From: Phymatolithon calcareum
Lineage: Eukaryota; Rhodophyta; Florideophyceae; Hapalidiales
Length of the DNA stretch: 64,000 nucleotides
Assembly: GCA_977006965.1 (NCBI GenBank)
Contig: OZ345354.1
Coordinates: 1 to 64,000, forward strand
Direction: 5' to 3'
Position 1 is the stretch's first letter; every line of letters starts with the position of its first letter. Shown here in pieces: positions 1 to 11,705 of the stretch. Below the pieces are notes generated by a model. It saw only the letters and a program-made list of their open reading frames with translations, ran no database searches and was not told the origin of the DNA. The translations under genes were made by a program, and so were the position numbers.

Positions 1-381
1 TGTCAAGTCATCCGCGAACCCTAAATCGTGCTATACACGTGACAAACCGTCGCTCATCACATCCAACATATGCATTTTACACATATCACGTCATGACAAT
101 CACACACGTGTCATTTGTCCAGTTTCTATTTTTGGACAAGTCTCTCATATGCACACGTGGCAATCTCACCCCGTCACACCATTCTCCCCACTTCACTACA
201 TATAAATACACTCTAAACTGTTCATACAATCACCATCTTCACGGCCCGTTTCGAAACCCATTGCACACGTATTCCCTCTTCCTACTTACATCATGTCCAC
301 CACCTTCCACCACCTGCTCTATCCACTTGCACAACCCTGCAACACCACACCACACCTACGATCCACTTTCCCCGGGGGAGT

Positions 382-430
382 GTGAGGGGGGCGGAGCCCC
401 CCTCACGAAGACTAAGGCGAAGCCTTAGTC
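382..430. other. Twin perfect hairpins with GCGNAGC loops
   Basis: Hairpin 1 is 382-406: an 11-bp perfect stem of GTGAGGGGGGC with a GGA loop. Hairpin 2 is 410-430: a 9-bp perfect stem of GACTAAGGC with a GAA loop. Only three bases separate them. Both loop closures read GC-GNA-GC (GCGGAGC and GCGAAGC), the DNA mini-hairpin class known to be exceptionally stable. The pair sits about 175 bases after the TATA box, in an otherwise G-poor stretch, and is present in all 19 units (for example 1882-1930 and 27382-27430). Confidence 0.85.
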
Positions 431-1085
431 CACCCTCCATCCGCATTTTTTTCCTCATTTTTCAAAACCTACCCTCATACTCCTTCTACGCCCTCTCCCA
501 CCCCTCTCGAGCTACTCCGTCCACTCTCACAACAACTTTTTATTTTTCCACAATCCCTCTCTAATTTCACCCTAAACCGCTCCACCCGTTCTGTGCCCTT
601 CATTTCAACATACTGTAACTTTACCGCCATCCTCACACTCTCCACATAATATTCAGTAAGCATAACGTATCATGATTCTCTCATTCAGATACAGAAATGA
701 CACGATTACCGCCATGCATTACACCTGTATCCGAGCAGCACAATTGAGACTTCGACATAGTTCGCGCCGCCGATCGCGCCGCTGTCCGACGTAGAATTGT
801 CAGGAGAGTTCGATTCTCGCATCAGATTTTGGAATTTGCTTCTTGAACATGCTCTAATCAATGCACGACGCATCCATCTCGGCAGACCAATGGCGAAGCG
901 CCAAGTGTCTTCAAAAGCAATGACCCAACCCTATGCCCTAACCCAACCGTATTCCTAACCCTATTCCCTATCCAAATTCCGCCTTTTCGAAATTGGAGCA
1001 GGGAATGGGGAATTGCCATCAGCCAAGAGGACTTCTTCCAATCCCGAATCATCCTATATCTACCTTCCGTCACACCATCATCACC
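431..1085. other. 5S spacer without recognisable gene
   Basis: After the twin hairpins the + strand is strongly pyrimidine-rich and G-poor to about 700, then more balanced. A 12-base run near 766-782 (GCGCCGCCGATCGCGCCGC) is a small GC island. Open frames of up to 79 codons occur but have no family resemblance, no consistent codon bias and no conserved motif. The same holds for 1217-1496 of the unit. I see no tRNA, snRNA or coding gene here. Confidence 0.6.
924..972 (+). repeat. Degenerate telomere-like CCCTA motifs in the spacer
   Basis: This stretch is built from variants of CCCTAA (ACCCAACCCTATGCCCTAAC, then CCTAACCCTATTCCCTATCC). Exact CCCTAAA heptamers, the plant-type telomere repeat, also occur in the unit at 19-25, 570-576 and 1480-1486. 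No true tandem telomeric tract is present. The motifs repeat in each unit. Confidence 0.4.
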
Positions 1086-1205
1086 ACGAAGGACCATACT
1101 TCAGAAACATGCTCGCAAACCCATTCCGAACTTGCAAGATAAGGTTCGACAGGCTGGATTAGTACTGAGGTGAGGGATCACTCGGGAATCCCCAGTGTCC
1201 TTCGT
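1086..1205 (+). rRNA. 5S ribosomal RNA, copy 1
   Basis: This is the 5S RNA of the large ribosomal subunit, made by RNA polymerase III. The ends pair perfectly as helix I (CGAAGGAC at 1087-1094 with GTCCTTCG at 1197-1204, plus a flanking A-T pair). The 3' half carries the conserved GGATTAGTACTGAGG block (1156-1170), and the helix IV hairpin is GTGA-GGGA-TCAC (1170-1181). The CCCATTCCGAACTTG loop B/C region (about 1120-1134) and box A (near 1135-1150) are also recognisable. The length of 120 nt is standard. The helix IV form and the ACG...CGT ends resemble red algal 5S. A T-run follows directly. The exact ends could shift by one or two bases. Confidence 0.93.
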
Positions 1206-1216
1206 TTTTTATTTTT
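1205..1216 (+). terminator. RNA polymerase III terminator after 5S
   Basis: Six T residues (1205-1210) follow helix I directly and a second run of five T lies at 1212-1216. T-runs of four or more on the non-template strand end Pol III transcription. The same pair follows every 5S copy at 1500-base steps. Confidence 0.85.
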
Positions 1217-1496
1217 CTACAACCAAAACTCGAGGAATACACCGCGCCGAAGCGCCAACTGGCCCATCCACTTGCTCACGCCTGCAACACTACACCTTTT
1301 TCGTACCAGCGTTAAGATGGTACAGAATCGTGGAGTATATTGTTCTTGTCCTTTTTGGTCAGAACTAGTACCTAACCCCTGACGACCTACTCCCATTGTA
1401 TAAATGCAATTAAAATTTACAGTGGAGGCCAGCCCAGCCACCCGGAAGAAGTATATACGTACGTCAACCCGTCCGGCAACCCTAAATGAGTTCCAC

Positions 1497-1708
1497 CACG
1501 TGTCAAGTCATCCGCGAACCCTAAATCGTGCTATACACGTGACAAACCGTCGCTCATCACATCCAACATATGCATTTTACACATATCACGTCATGACAAT
1601 CACACACGTGTCATTTGTCCAGTTTCTATTTTTGGACAAGTCTCTCATATGCACACGTGGCAATCTCACCCCGTCACACCATTCTCCCCACTTCACTACA
1701 TATAAATA
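1497..1708 (+). promoter_or_regulatory. CACGTG cluster and TATA box in the 5S spacer
   Basis: Four CACGTG palindromes lie at 1497-1502, 1536-1541, 1605-1610 and 1654-1659, with another ACGT-core site (ATCACGTCATGAC, about 1586-1598). They precede a TATAAATA box at 1701-1708. CACGTG is the classic G-box/E-box bound by bZIP and bHLH factors. A cluster of this density in front of a TATA element is typical of a Pol II promoter facing right, yet no recognisable gene follows. It recurs in every unit. The motifs are seen directly; promoter activity is inferred. A second, isolated TATAAAT lies at 1399-1405 of the unit. Confidence 0.45.
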
Positions 1709-2585
1709 CACTCTAAACTGTTCATACAATCACCATCTTCACGGCCCGTTTCGAAACCCATTGCACACGTATTCCCTCTTCCTACTTACATCATGTCCAC
1801 CACCTTCCACCACCTGCTCTATCCACTTGCACAACCCTGCAACACCACACCACACCTACGATCCACTTTCCCCGGGGGAGTGTGAGGGGGGCGGAGCCCC
1901 CCTCACGAAGACTAAGGCGAAGCCTTAGTCCACCCTCCATCCGCATTTTTTTCCTCATTTTTCAAAACCTACCCTCATACTCCTTCTACGCCCTCTCCCA
2001 CCCCTCTCGAGCTACTCCGTCCACTCTCACAACAACTTTTTATTTTTCCACAATCCCTCTCTAATTTCACCCTAAACCGCTCCACCCGTTCTGTGCCCTT
2101 CATTTCAACATACTGTAACTTTACCGCCATCCTCACACTCTCCACATAATATTCAGTAAGCATAACGTATCATGATTCTCTCATTCAGATACAGAAATGA
2201 CACGATTACCGCCATGCATTACACCTGTATCCGAGCAGCACAATTGAGACTTCGACATAGTTCGCGCCGCCGATCGCGCCGCTGTCCGACGTAGAATTGT
2301 CAGGAGAGTTCGATTCTCGCATCAGATTTTGGAATTTGCTTCTTGAACATGCTCTAATCAATGCACGACGCATCCATCTCGGCAGACCAATGGCGAAGCG
2401 CCAAGTGTCTTCAAAAGCAATGACCCAACCCTATGCCCTAACCCAACCGTATTCCTAACCCTATTCCCTATCCAAATTCCGCCTTTTCGAAATTGGAGCA
2501 GGGAATGGGGAATTGCCATCAGCCAAGAGGACTTCTTCCAATCCCGAATCATCCTATATCTACCTTCCGTCACACCATCATCACC

Positions 2586-2705
2586 ACGAAGGACCATACT
2601 TCAGAAACATGCTCGCAAACCCATTCCGAACTTGCAAGATAAGGTTCGACAGGCTGGATTAGTACTGAGGTGAGGGATCACTCGGGAATCCCCAGTGTCC
2701 TTCGT
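2586..2705 (+). rRNA. 5S ribosomal RNA, copy 2
   Basis: Identical to copy 1; unit 2 of the array. Confidence 0.93.
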
Positions 2706-4085
2706 TTTTTATTTTTCTACAACCAAAACTCGAGGAATACACCGCGCCGAAGCGCCAACTGGCCCATCCACTTGCTCACGCCTGCAACACTACACCTTTT
2801 TCGTACCAGCGTTAAGATGGTACAGAATCGTGGAGTATATTGTTCTTGTCCTTTTTGGTCAGAACTAGTACCTAACCCCTGACGACCTACTCCCATTGTA
2901 TAAATGCAATTAAAATTTACAGTGGAGGCCAGCCCAGCCACCCGGAAGAAGTATATACGTACGTCAACCCGTCCGGCAACCCTAAATGAGTTCCACCACG
3001 TGTCAAGTCATCCGCGAACCCTAAATCGTGCTATACACGTGACAAACCGTCGCTCATCACATCCAACATATGCATTTTACACATATCACGTCATGACAAT
3101 CACACACGTGTCATTTGTCCAGTTTCTATTTTTGGACAAGTCTCTCATATGCACACGTGGCAATCTCACCCCGTCACACCATTCTCCCCACTTCACTACA
3201 TATAAATACACTCTAAACTGTTCATACAATCACCATCTTCACGGCCCGTTTCGAAACCCATTGCACACGTATTCCCTCTTCCTACTTACATCATGTCCAC
3301 CACCTTCCACCACCTGCTCTATCCACTTGCACAACCCTGCAACACCACACCACACCTACGATCCACTTTCCCCGGGGGAGTGTGAGGGGGGCGGAGCCCC
3401 CCTCACGAAGACTAAGGCGAAGCCTTAGTCCACCCTCCATCCGCATTTTTTTCCTCATTTTTCAAAACCTACCCTCATACTCCTTCTACGCCCTCTCCCA
3501 CCCCTCTCGAGCTACTCCGTCCACTCTCACAACAACTTTTTATTTTTCCACAATCCCTCTCTAATTTCACCCTAAACCGCTCCACCCGTTCTGTGCCCTT
3601 CATTTCAACATACTGTAACTTTACCGCCATCCTCACACTCTCCACATAATATTCAGTAAGCATAACGTATCATGATTCTCTCATTCAGATACAGAAATGA
3701 CACGATTACCGCCATGCATTACACCTGTATCCGAGCAGCACAATTGAGACTTCGACATAGTTCGCGCCGCCGATCGCGCCGCTGTCCGACGTAGAATTGT
3801 CAGGAGAGTTCGATTCTCGCATCAGATTTTGGAATTTGCTTCTTGAACATGCTCTAATCAATGCACGACGCATCCATCTCGGCAGACCAATGGCGAAGCG
3901 CCAAGTGTCTTCAAAAGCAATGACCCAACCCTATGCCCTAACCCAACCGTATTCCTAACCCTATTCCCTATCCAAATTCCGCCTTTTCGAAATTGGAGCA
4001 GGGAATGGGGAATTGCCATCAGCCAAGAGGACTTCTTCCAATCCCGAATCATCCTATATCTACCTTCCGTCACACCATCATCACC

Positions 4086-4205
4086 ACGAAGGACCATACT
4101 TCAGAAACATGCTCGCAAACCCATTCCGAACTTGCAAGATAAGGTTCGACAGGCTGGATTAGTACTGAGGTGAGGGATCACTCGGGAATCCCCAGTGTCC
4201 TTCGT
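4086..4205 (+). rRNA. 5S ribosomal RNA, copy 3
   Basis: Identical to copy 1; unit 3 of the array. Confidence 0.93.
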
Positions 4206-5585
4206 TTTTTATTTTTCTACAACCAAAACTCGAGGAATACACCGCGCCGAAGCGCCAACTGGCCCATCCACTTGCTCACGCCTGCAACACTACACCTTTT
4301 TCGTACCAGCGTTAAGATGGTACAGAATCGTGGAGTATATTGTTCTTGTCCTTTTTGGTCAGAACTAGTACCTAACCCCTGACGACCTACTCCCATTGTA
4401 TAAATGCAATTAAAATTTACAGTGGAGGCCAGCCCAGCCACCCGGAAGAAGTATATACGTACGTCAACCCGTCCGGCAACCCTAAATGAGTTCCACCACG
4501 TGTCAAGTCATCCGCGAACCCTAAATCGTGCTATACACGTGACAAACCGTCGCTCATCACATCCAACATATGCATTTTACACATATCACGTCATGACAAT
4601 CACACACGTGTCATTTGTCCAGTTTCTATTTTTGGACAAGTCTCTCATATGCACACGTGGCAATCTCACCCCGTCACACCATTCTCCCCACTTCACTACA
4701 TATAAATACACTCTAAACTGTTCATACAATCACCATCTTCACGGCCCGTTTCGAAACCCATTGCACACGTATTCCCTCTTCCTACTTACATCATGTCCAC
4801 CACCTTCCACCACCTGCTCTATCCACTTGCACAACCCTGCAACACCACACCACACCTACGATCCACTTTCCCCGGGGGAGTGTGAGGGGGGCGGAGCCCC
4901 CCTCACGAAGACTAAGGCGAAGCCTTAGTCCACCCTCCATCCGCATTTTTTTCCTCATTTTTCAAAACCTACCCTCATACTCCTTCTACGCCCTCTCCCA
5001 CCCCTCTCGAGCTACTCCGTCCACTCTCACAACAACTTTTTATTTTTCCACAATCCCTCTCTAATTTCACCCTAAACCGCTCCACCCGTTCTGTGCCCTT
5101 CATTTCAACATACTGTAACTTTACCGCCATCCTCACACTCTCCACATAATATTCAGTAAGCATAACGTATCATGATTCTCTCATTCAGATACAGAAATGA
5201 CACGATTACCGCCATGCATTACACCTGTATCCGAGCAGCACAATTGAGACTTCGACATAGTTCGCGCCGCCGATCGCGCCGCTGTCCGACGTAGAATTGT
5301 CAGGAGAGTTCGATTCTCGCATCAGATTTTGGAATTTGCTTCTTGAACATGCTCTAATCAATGCACGACGCATCCATCTCGGCAGACCAATGGCGAAGCG
5401 CCAAGTGTCTTCAAAAGCAATGACCCAACCCTATGCCCTAACCCAACCGTATTCCTAACCCTATTCCCTATCCAAATTCCGCCTTTTCGAAATTGGAGCA
5501 GGGAATGGGGAATTGCCATCAGCCAAGAGGACTTCTTCCAATCCCGAATCATCCTATATCTACCTTCCGTCACACCATCATCACC

Positions 5586-5705
5586 ACGAAGGACCATACT
5601 TCAGAAACATGCTCGCAAACCCATTCCGAACTTGCAAGATAAGGTTCGACAGGCTGGATTAGTACTGAGGTGAGGGATCACTCGGGAATCCCCAGTGTCC
5701 TTCGT
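5586..5705 (+). rRNA. 5S ribosomal RNA, copy 4
   Basis: Identical to copy 1; unit 4 of the array. Confidence 0.93.
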
Positions 5706-7085
5706 TTTTTATTTTTCTACAACCAAAACTCGAGGAATACACCGCGCCGAAGCGCCAACTGGCCCATCCACTTGCTCACGCCTGCAACACTACACCTTTT
5801 TCGTACCAGCGTTAAGATGGTACAGAATCGTGGAGTATATTGTTCTTGTCCTTTTTGGTCAGAACTAGTACCTAACCCCTGACGACCTACTCCCATTGTA
5901 TAAATGCAATTAAAATTTACAGTGGAGGCCAGCCCAGCCACCCGGAAGAAGTATATACGTACGTCAACCCGTCCGGCAACCCTAAATGAGTTCCACCACG
6001 TGTCAAGTCATCCGCGAACCCTAAATCGTGCTATACACGTGACAAACCGTCGCTCATCACATCCAACATATGCATTTTACACATATCACGTCATGACAAT
6101 CACACACGTGTCATTTGTCCAGTTTCTATTTTTGGACAAGTCTCTCATATGCACACGTGGCAATCTCACCCCGTCACACCATTCTCCCCACTTCACTACA
6201 TATAAATACACTCTAAACTGTTCATACAATCACCATCTTCACGGCCCGTTTCGAAACCCATTGCACACGTATTCCCTCTTCCTACTTACATCATGTCCAC
6301 CACCTTCCACCACCTGCTCTATCCACTTGCACAACCCTGCAACACCACACCACACCTACGATCCACTTTCCCCGGGGGAGTGTGAGGGGGGCGGAGCCCC
6401 CCTCACGAAGACTAAGGCGAAGCCTTAGTCCACCCTCCATCCGCATTTTTTTCCTCATTTTTCAAAACCTACCCTCATACTCCTTCTACGCCCTCTCCCA
6501 CCCCTCTCGAGCTACTCCGTCCACTCTCACAACAACTTTTTATTTTTCCACAATCCCTCTCTAATTTCACCCTAAACCGCTCCACCCGTTCTGTGCCCTT
6601 CATTTCAACATACTGTAACTTTACCGCCATCCTCACACTCTCCACATAATATTCAGTAAGCATAACGTATCATGATTCTCTCATTCAGATACAGAAATGA
6701 CACGATTACCGCCATGCATTACACCTGTATCCGAGCAGCACAATTGAGACTTCGACATAGTTCGCGCCGCCGATCGCGCCGCTGTCCGACGTAGAATTGT
6801 CAGGAGAGTTCGATTCTCGCATCAGATTTTGGAATTTGCTTCTTGAACATGCTCTAATCAATGCACGACGCATCCATCTCGGCAGACCAATGGCGAAGCG
6901 CCAAGTGTCTTCAAAAGCAATGACCCAACCCTATGCCCTAACCCAACCGTATTCCTAACCCTATTCCCTATCCAAATTCCGCCTTTTCGAAATTGGAGCA
7001 GGGAATGGGGAATTGCCATCAGCCAAGAGGACTTCTTCCAATCCCGAATCATCCTATATCTACCTTCCGTCACACCATCATCACC

Positions 7086-7205
7086 ACGAAGGACCATACT
7101 TCAGAAACATGCTCGCAAACCCATTCCGAACTTGCAAGATAAGGTTCGACAGGCTGGATTAGTACTGAGGTGAGGGATCACTCGGGAATCCCCAGTGTCC
7201 TTCGT
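7086..7205 (+). rRNA. 5S ribosomal RNA, copy 5
   Basis: Identical to copy 1; unit 5 of the array. Confidence 0.93.
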
Positions 7206-8585
7206 TTTTTATTTTTCTACAACCAAAACTCGAGGAATACACCGCGCCGAAGCGCCAACTGGCCCATCCACTTGCTCACGCCTGCAACACTACACCTTTT
7301 TCGTACCAGCGTTAAGATGGTACAGAATCGTGGAGTATATTGTTCTTGTCCTTTTTGGTCAGAACTAGTACCTAACCCCTGACGACCTACTCCCATTGTA
7401 TAAATGCAATTAAAATTTACAGTGGAGGCCAGCCCAGCCACCCGGAAGAAGTATATACGTACGTCAACCCGTCCGGCAACCCTAAATGAGTTCCACCACG
7501 TGTCAAGTCATCCGCGAACCCTAAATCGTGCTATACACGTGACAAACCGTCGCTCATCACATCCAACATATGCATTTTACACATATCACGTCATGACAAT
7601 CACACACGTGTCATTTGTCCAGTTTCTATTTTTGGACAAGTCTCTCATATGCACACGTGGCAATCTCACCCCGTCACACCATTCTCCCCACTTCACTACA
7701 TATAAATACACTCTAAACTGTTCATACAATCACCATCTTCACGGCCCGTTTCGAAACCCATTGCACACGTATTCCCTCTTCCTACTTACATCATGTCCAC
7801 CACCTTCCACCACCTGCTCTATCCACTTGCACAACCCTGCAACACCACACCACACCTACGATCCACTTTCCCCGGGGGAGTGTGAGGGGGGCGGAGCCCC
7901 CCTCACGAAGACTAAGGCGAAGCCTTAGTCCACCCTCCATCCGCATTTTTTTCCTCATTTTTCAAAACCTACCCTCATACTCCTTCTACGCCCTCTCCCA
8001 CCCCTCTCGAGCTACTCCGTCCACTCTCACAACAACTTTTTATTTTTCCACAATCCCTCTCTAATTTCACCCTAAACCGCTCCACCCGTTCTGTGCCCTT
8101 CATTTCAACATACTGTAACTTTACCGCCATCCTCACACTCTCCACATAATATTCAGTAAGCATAACGTATCATGATTCTCTCATTCAGATACAGAAATGA
8201 CACGATTACCGCCATGCATTACACCTGTATCCGAGCAGCACAATTGAGACTTCGACATAGTTCGCGCCGCCGATCGCGCCGCTGTCCGACGTAGAATTGT
8301 CAGGAGAGTTCGATTCTCGCATCAGATTTTGGAATTTGCTTCTTGAACATGCTCTAATCAATGCACGACGCATCCATCTCGGCAGACCAATGGCGAAGCG
8401 CCAAGTGTCTTCAAAAGCAATGACCCAACCCTATGCCCTAACCCAACCGTATTCCTAACCCTATTCCCTATCCAAATTCCGCCTTTTCGAAATTGGAGCA
8501 GGGAATGGGGAATTGCCATCAGCCAAGAGGACTTCTTCCAATCCCGAATCATCCTATATCTACCTTCCGTCACACCATCATCACC

Positions 8586-8705
8586 ACGAAGGACCATACT
8601 TCAGAAACATGCTCGCAAACCCATTCCGAACTTGCAAGATAAGGTTCGACAGGCTGGATTAGTACTGAGGTGAGGGATCACTCGGGAATCCCCAGTGTCC
8701 TTCGT
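8586..8705 (+). rRNA. 5S ribosomal RNA, copy 6
   Basis: Identical to copy 1; unit 6 of the array. Confidence 0.93.
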
Positions 8706-10085
8706 TTTTTATTTTTCTACAACCAAAACTCGAGGAATACACCGCGCCGAAGCGCCAACTGGCCCATCCACTTGCTCACGCCTGCAACACTACACCTTTT
8801 TCGTACCAGCGTTAAGATGGTACAGAATCGTGGAGTATATTGTTCTTGTCCTTTTTGGTCAGAACTAGTACCTAACCCCTGACGACCTACTCCCATTGTA
8901 TAAATGCAATTAAAATTTACAGTGGAGGCCAGCCCAGCCACCCGGAAGAAGTATATACGTACGTCAACCCGTCCGGCAACCCTAAATGAGTTCCACCACG
9001 TGTCAAGTCATCCGCGAACCCTAAATCGTGCTATACACGTGACAAACCGTCGCTCATCACATCCAACATATGCATTTTACACATATCACGTCATGACAAT
9101 CACACACGTGTCATTTGTCCAGTTTCTATTTTTGGACAAGTCTCTCATATGCACACGTGGCAATCTCACCCCGTCACACCATTCTCCCCACTTCACTACA
9201 TATAAATACACTCTAAACTGTTCATACAATCACCATCTTCACGGCCCGTTTCGAAACCCATTGCACACGTATTCCCTCTTCCTACTTACATCATGTCCAC
9301 CACCTTCCACCACCTGCTCTATCCACTTGCACAACCCTGCAACACCACACCACACCTACGATCCACTTTCCCCGGGGGAGTGTGAGGGGGGCGGAGCCCC
9401 CCTCACGAAGACTAAGGCGAAGCCTTAGTCCACCCTCCATCCGCATTTTTTTCCTCATTTTTCAAAACCTACCCTCATACTCCTTCTACGCCCTCTCCCA
9501 CCCCTCTCGAGCTACTCCGTCCACTCTCACAACAACTTTTTATTTTTCCACAATCCCTCTCTAATTTCACCCTAAACCGCTCCACCCGTTCTGTGCCCTT
9601 CATTTCAACATACTGTAACTTTACCGCCATCCTCACACTCTCCACATAATATTCAGTAAGCATAACGTATCATGATTCTCTCATTCAGATACAGAAATGA
9701 CACGATTACCGCCATGCATTACACCTGTATCCGAGCAGCACAATTGAGACTTCGACATAGTTCGCGCCGCCGATCGCGCCGCTGTCCGACGTAGAATTGT
9801 CAGGAGAGTTCGATTCTCGCATCAGATTTTGGAATTTGCTTCTTGAACATGCTCTAATCAATGCACGACGCATCCATCTCGGCAGACCAATGGCGAAGCG
9901 CCAAGTGTCTTCAAAAGCAATGACCCAACCCTATGCCCTAACCCAACCGTATTCCTAACCCTATTCCCTATCCAAATTCCGCCTTTTCGAAATTGGAGCA
10001 GGGAATGGGGAATTGCCATCAGCCAAGAGGACTTCTTCCAATCCCGAATCATCCTATATCTACCTTCCGTCACACCATCATCACC

Positions 10086-10205
10086 ACGAAGGACCATACT
10101 TCAGAAACATGCTCGCAAACCCATTCCGAACTTGCAAGATAAGGTTCGACAGGCTGGATTAGTACTGAGGTGAGGGATCACTCGGGAATCCCCAGTGTCC
10201 TTCGT
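10086..10205 (+). rRNA. 5S ribosomal RNA, copy 7
   Basis: Identical to copy 1; unit 7 of the array. Confidence 0.93.
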
Positions 10206-11585
10206 TTTTTATTTTTCTACAACCAAAACTCGAGGAATACACCGCGCCGAAGCGCCAACTGGCCCATCCACTTGCTCACGCCTGCAACACTACACCTTTT
10301 TCGTACCAGCGTTAAGATGGTACAGAATCGTGGAGTATATTGTTCTTGTCCTTTTTGGTCAGAACTAGTACCTAACCCCTGACGACCTACTCCCATTGTA
10401 TAAATGCAATTAAAATTTACAGTGGAGGCCAGCCCAGCCACCCGGAAGAAGTATATACGTACGTCAACCCGTCCGGCAACCCTAAATGAGTTCCACCACG
10501 TGTCAAGTCATCCGCGAACCCTAAATCGTGCTATACACGTGACAAACCGTCGCTCATCACATCCAACATATGCATTTTACACATATCACGTCATGACAAT
10601 CACACACGTGTCATTTGTCCAGTTTCTATTTTTGGACAAGTCTCTCATATGCACACGTGGCAATCTCACCCCGTCACACCATTCTCCCCACTTCACTACA
10701 TATAAATACACTCTAAACTGTTCATACAATCACCATCTTCACGGCCCGTTTCGAAACCCATTGCACACGTATTCCCTCTTCCTACTTACATCATGTCCAC
10801 CACCTTCCACCACCTGCTCTATCCACTTGCACAACCCTGCAACACCACACCACACCTACGATCCACTTTCCCCGGGGGAGTGTGAGGGGGGCGGAGCCCC
10901 CCTCACGAAGACTAAGGCGAAGCCTTAGTCCACCCTCCATCCGCATTTTTTTCCTCATTTTTCAAAACCTACCCTCATACTCCTTCTACGCCCTCTCCCA
11001 CCCCTCTCGAGCTACTCCGTCCACTCTCACAACAACTTTTTATTTTTCCACAATCCCTCTCTAATTTCACCCTAAACCGCTCCACCCGTTCTGTGCCCTT
11101 CATTTCAACATACTGTAACTTTACCGCCATCCTCACACTCTCCACATAATATTCAGTAAGCATAACGTATCATGATTCTCTCATTCAGATACAGAAATGA
11201 CACGATTACCGCCATGCATTACACCTGTATCCGAGCAGCACAATTGAGACTTCGACATAGTTCGCGCCGCCGATCGCGCCGCTGTCCGACGTAGAATTGT
11301 CAGGAGAGTTCGATTCTCGCATCAGATTTTGGAATTTGCTTCTTGAACATGCTCTAATCAATGCACGACGCATCCATCTCGGCAGACCAATGGCGAAGCG
11401 CCAAGTGTCTTCAAAAGCAATGACCCAACCCTATGCCCTAACCCAACCGTATTCCTAACCCTATTCCCTATCCAAATTCCGCCTTTTCGAAATTGGAGCA
11501 GGGAATGGGGAATTGCCATCAGCCAAGAGGACTTCTTCCAATCCCGAATCATCCTATATCTACCTTCCGTCACACCATCATCACC

Positions 11586-11705
11586 ACGAAGGACCATACT
11601 TCAGAAACATGCTCGCAAACCCATTCCGAACTTGCAAGATAAGGTTCGACAGGCTGGATTAGTACTGAGGTGAGGGATCACTCGGGAATCCCCAGTGTCC
11701 TTCGT
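11586..11705 (+). rRNA. 5S ribosomal RNA, copy 8
   Basis: Identical to copy 1; unit 8 of the array. Confidence 0.93.

Noticed and set aside
285-300. CTACTTACATC as a U1 snRNA 5' end after the spacer TATA box
   Set aside because: Only six bases match the splice-donor pairing sequence, and no U1 stem-loops or Sm site follow.
800-830. GAGTTCGATTCTC as a tRNA B box in the unit
   Set aside because: The T stem pairs only four of five, and no A box, acceptor stem or anticodon arm can be placed around it.
1309-1385. U2 snRNA-like stretch (TTAAGAT ... GAGTATATTGTTCTTG ... CTTTTTGG)
   Set aside because: It looks like the U2 5' region and an Sm site at first sight, but it lacks the invariant GUAGUA branch-site pairing sequence, has an insertion in the conserved block and shows no U2 stem IIa/III/IV.
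1404-1928. A 174-codon frame repeated in every 1500-bp unit
   Set aside because: It recurs only because the units are identical. It runs through the promoter-like region and both hairpins, has low-complexity His/Thr/Pro/Ser content and has no domain.
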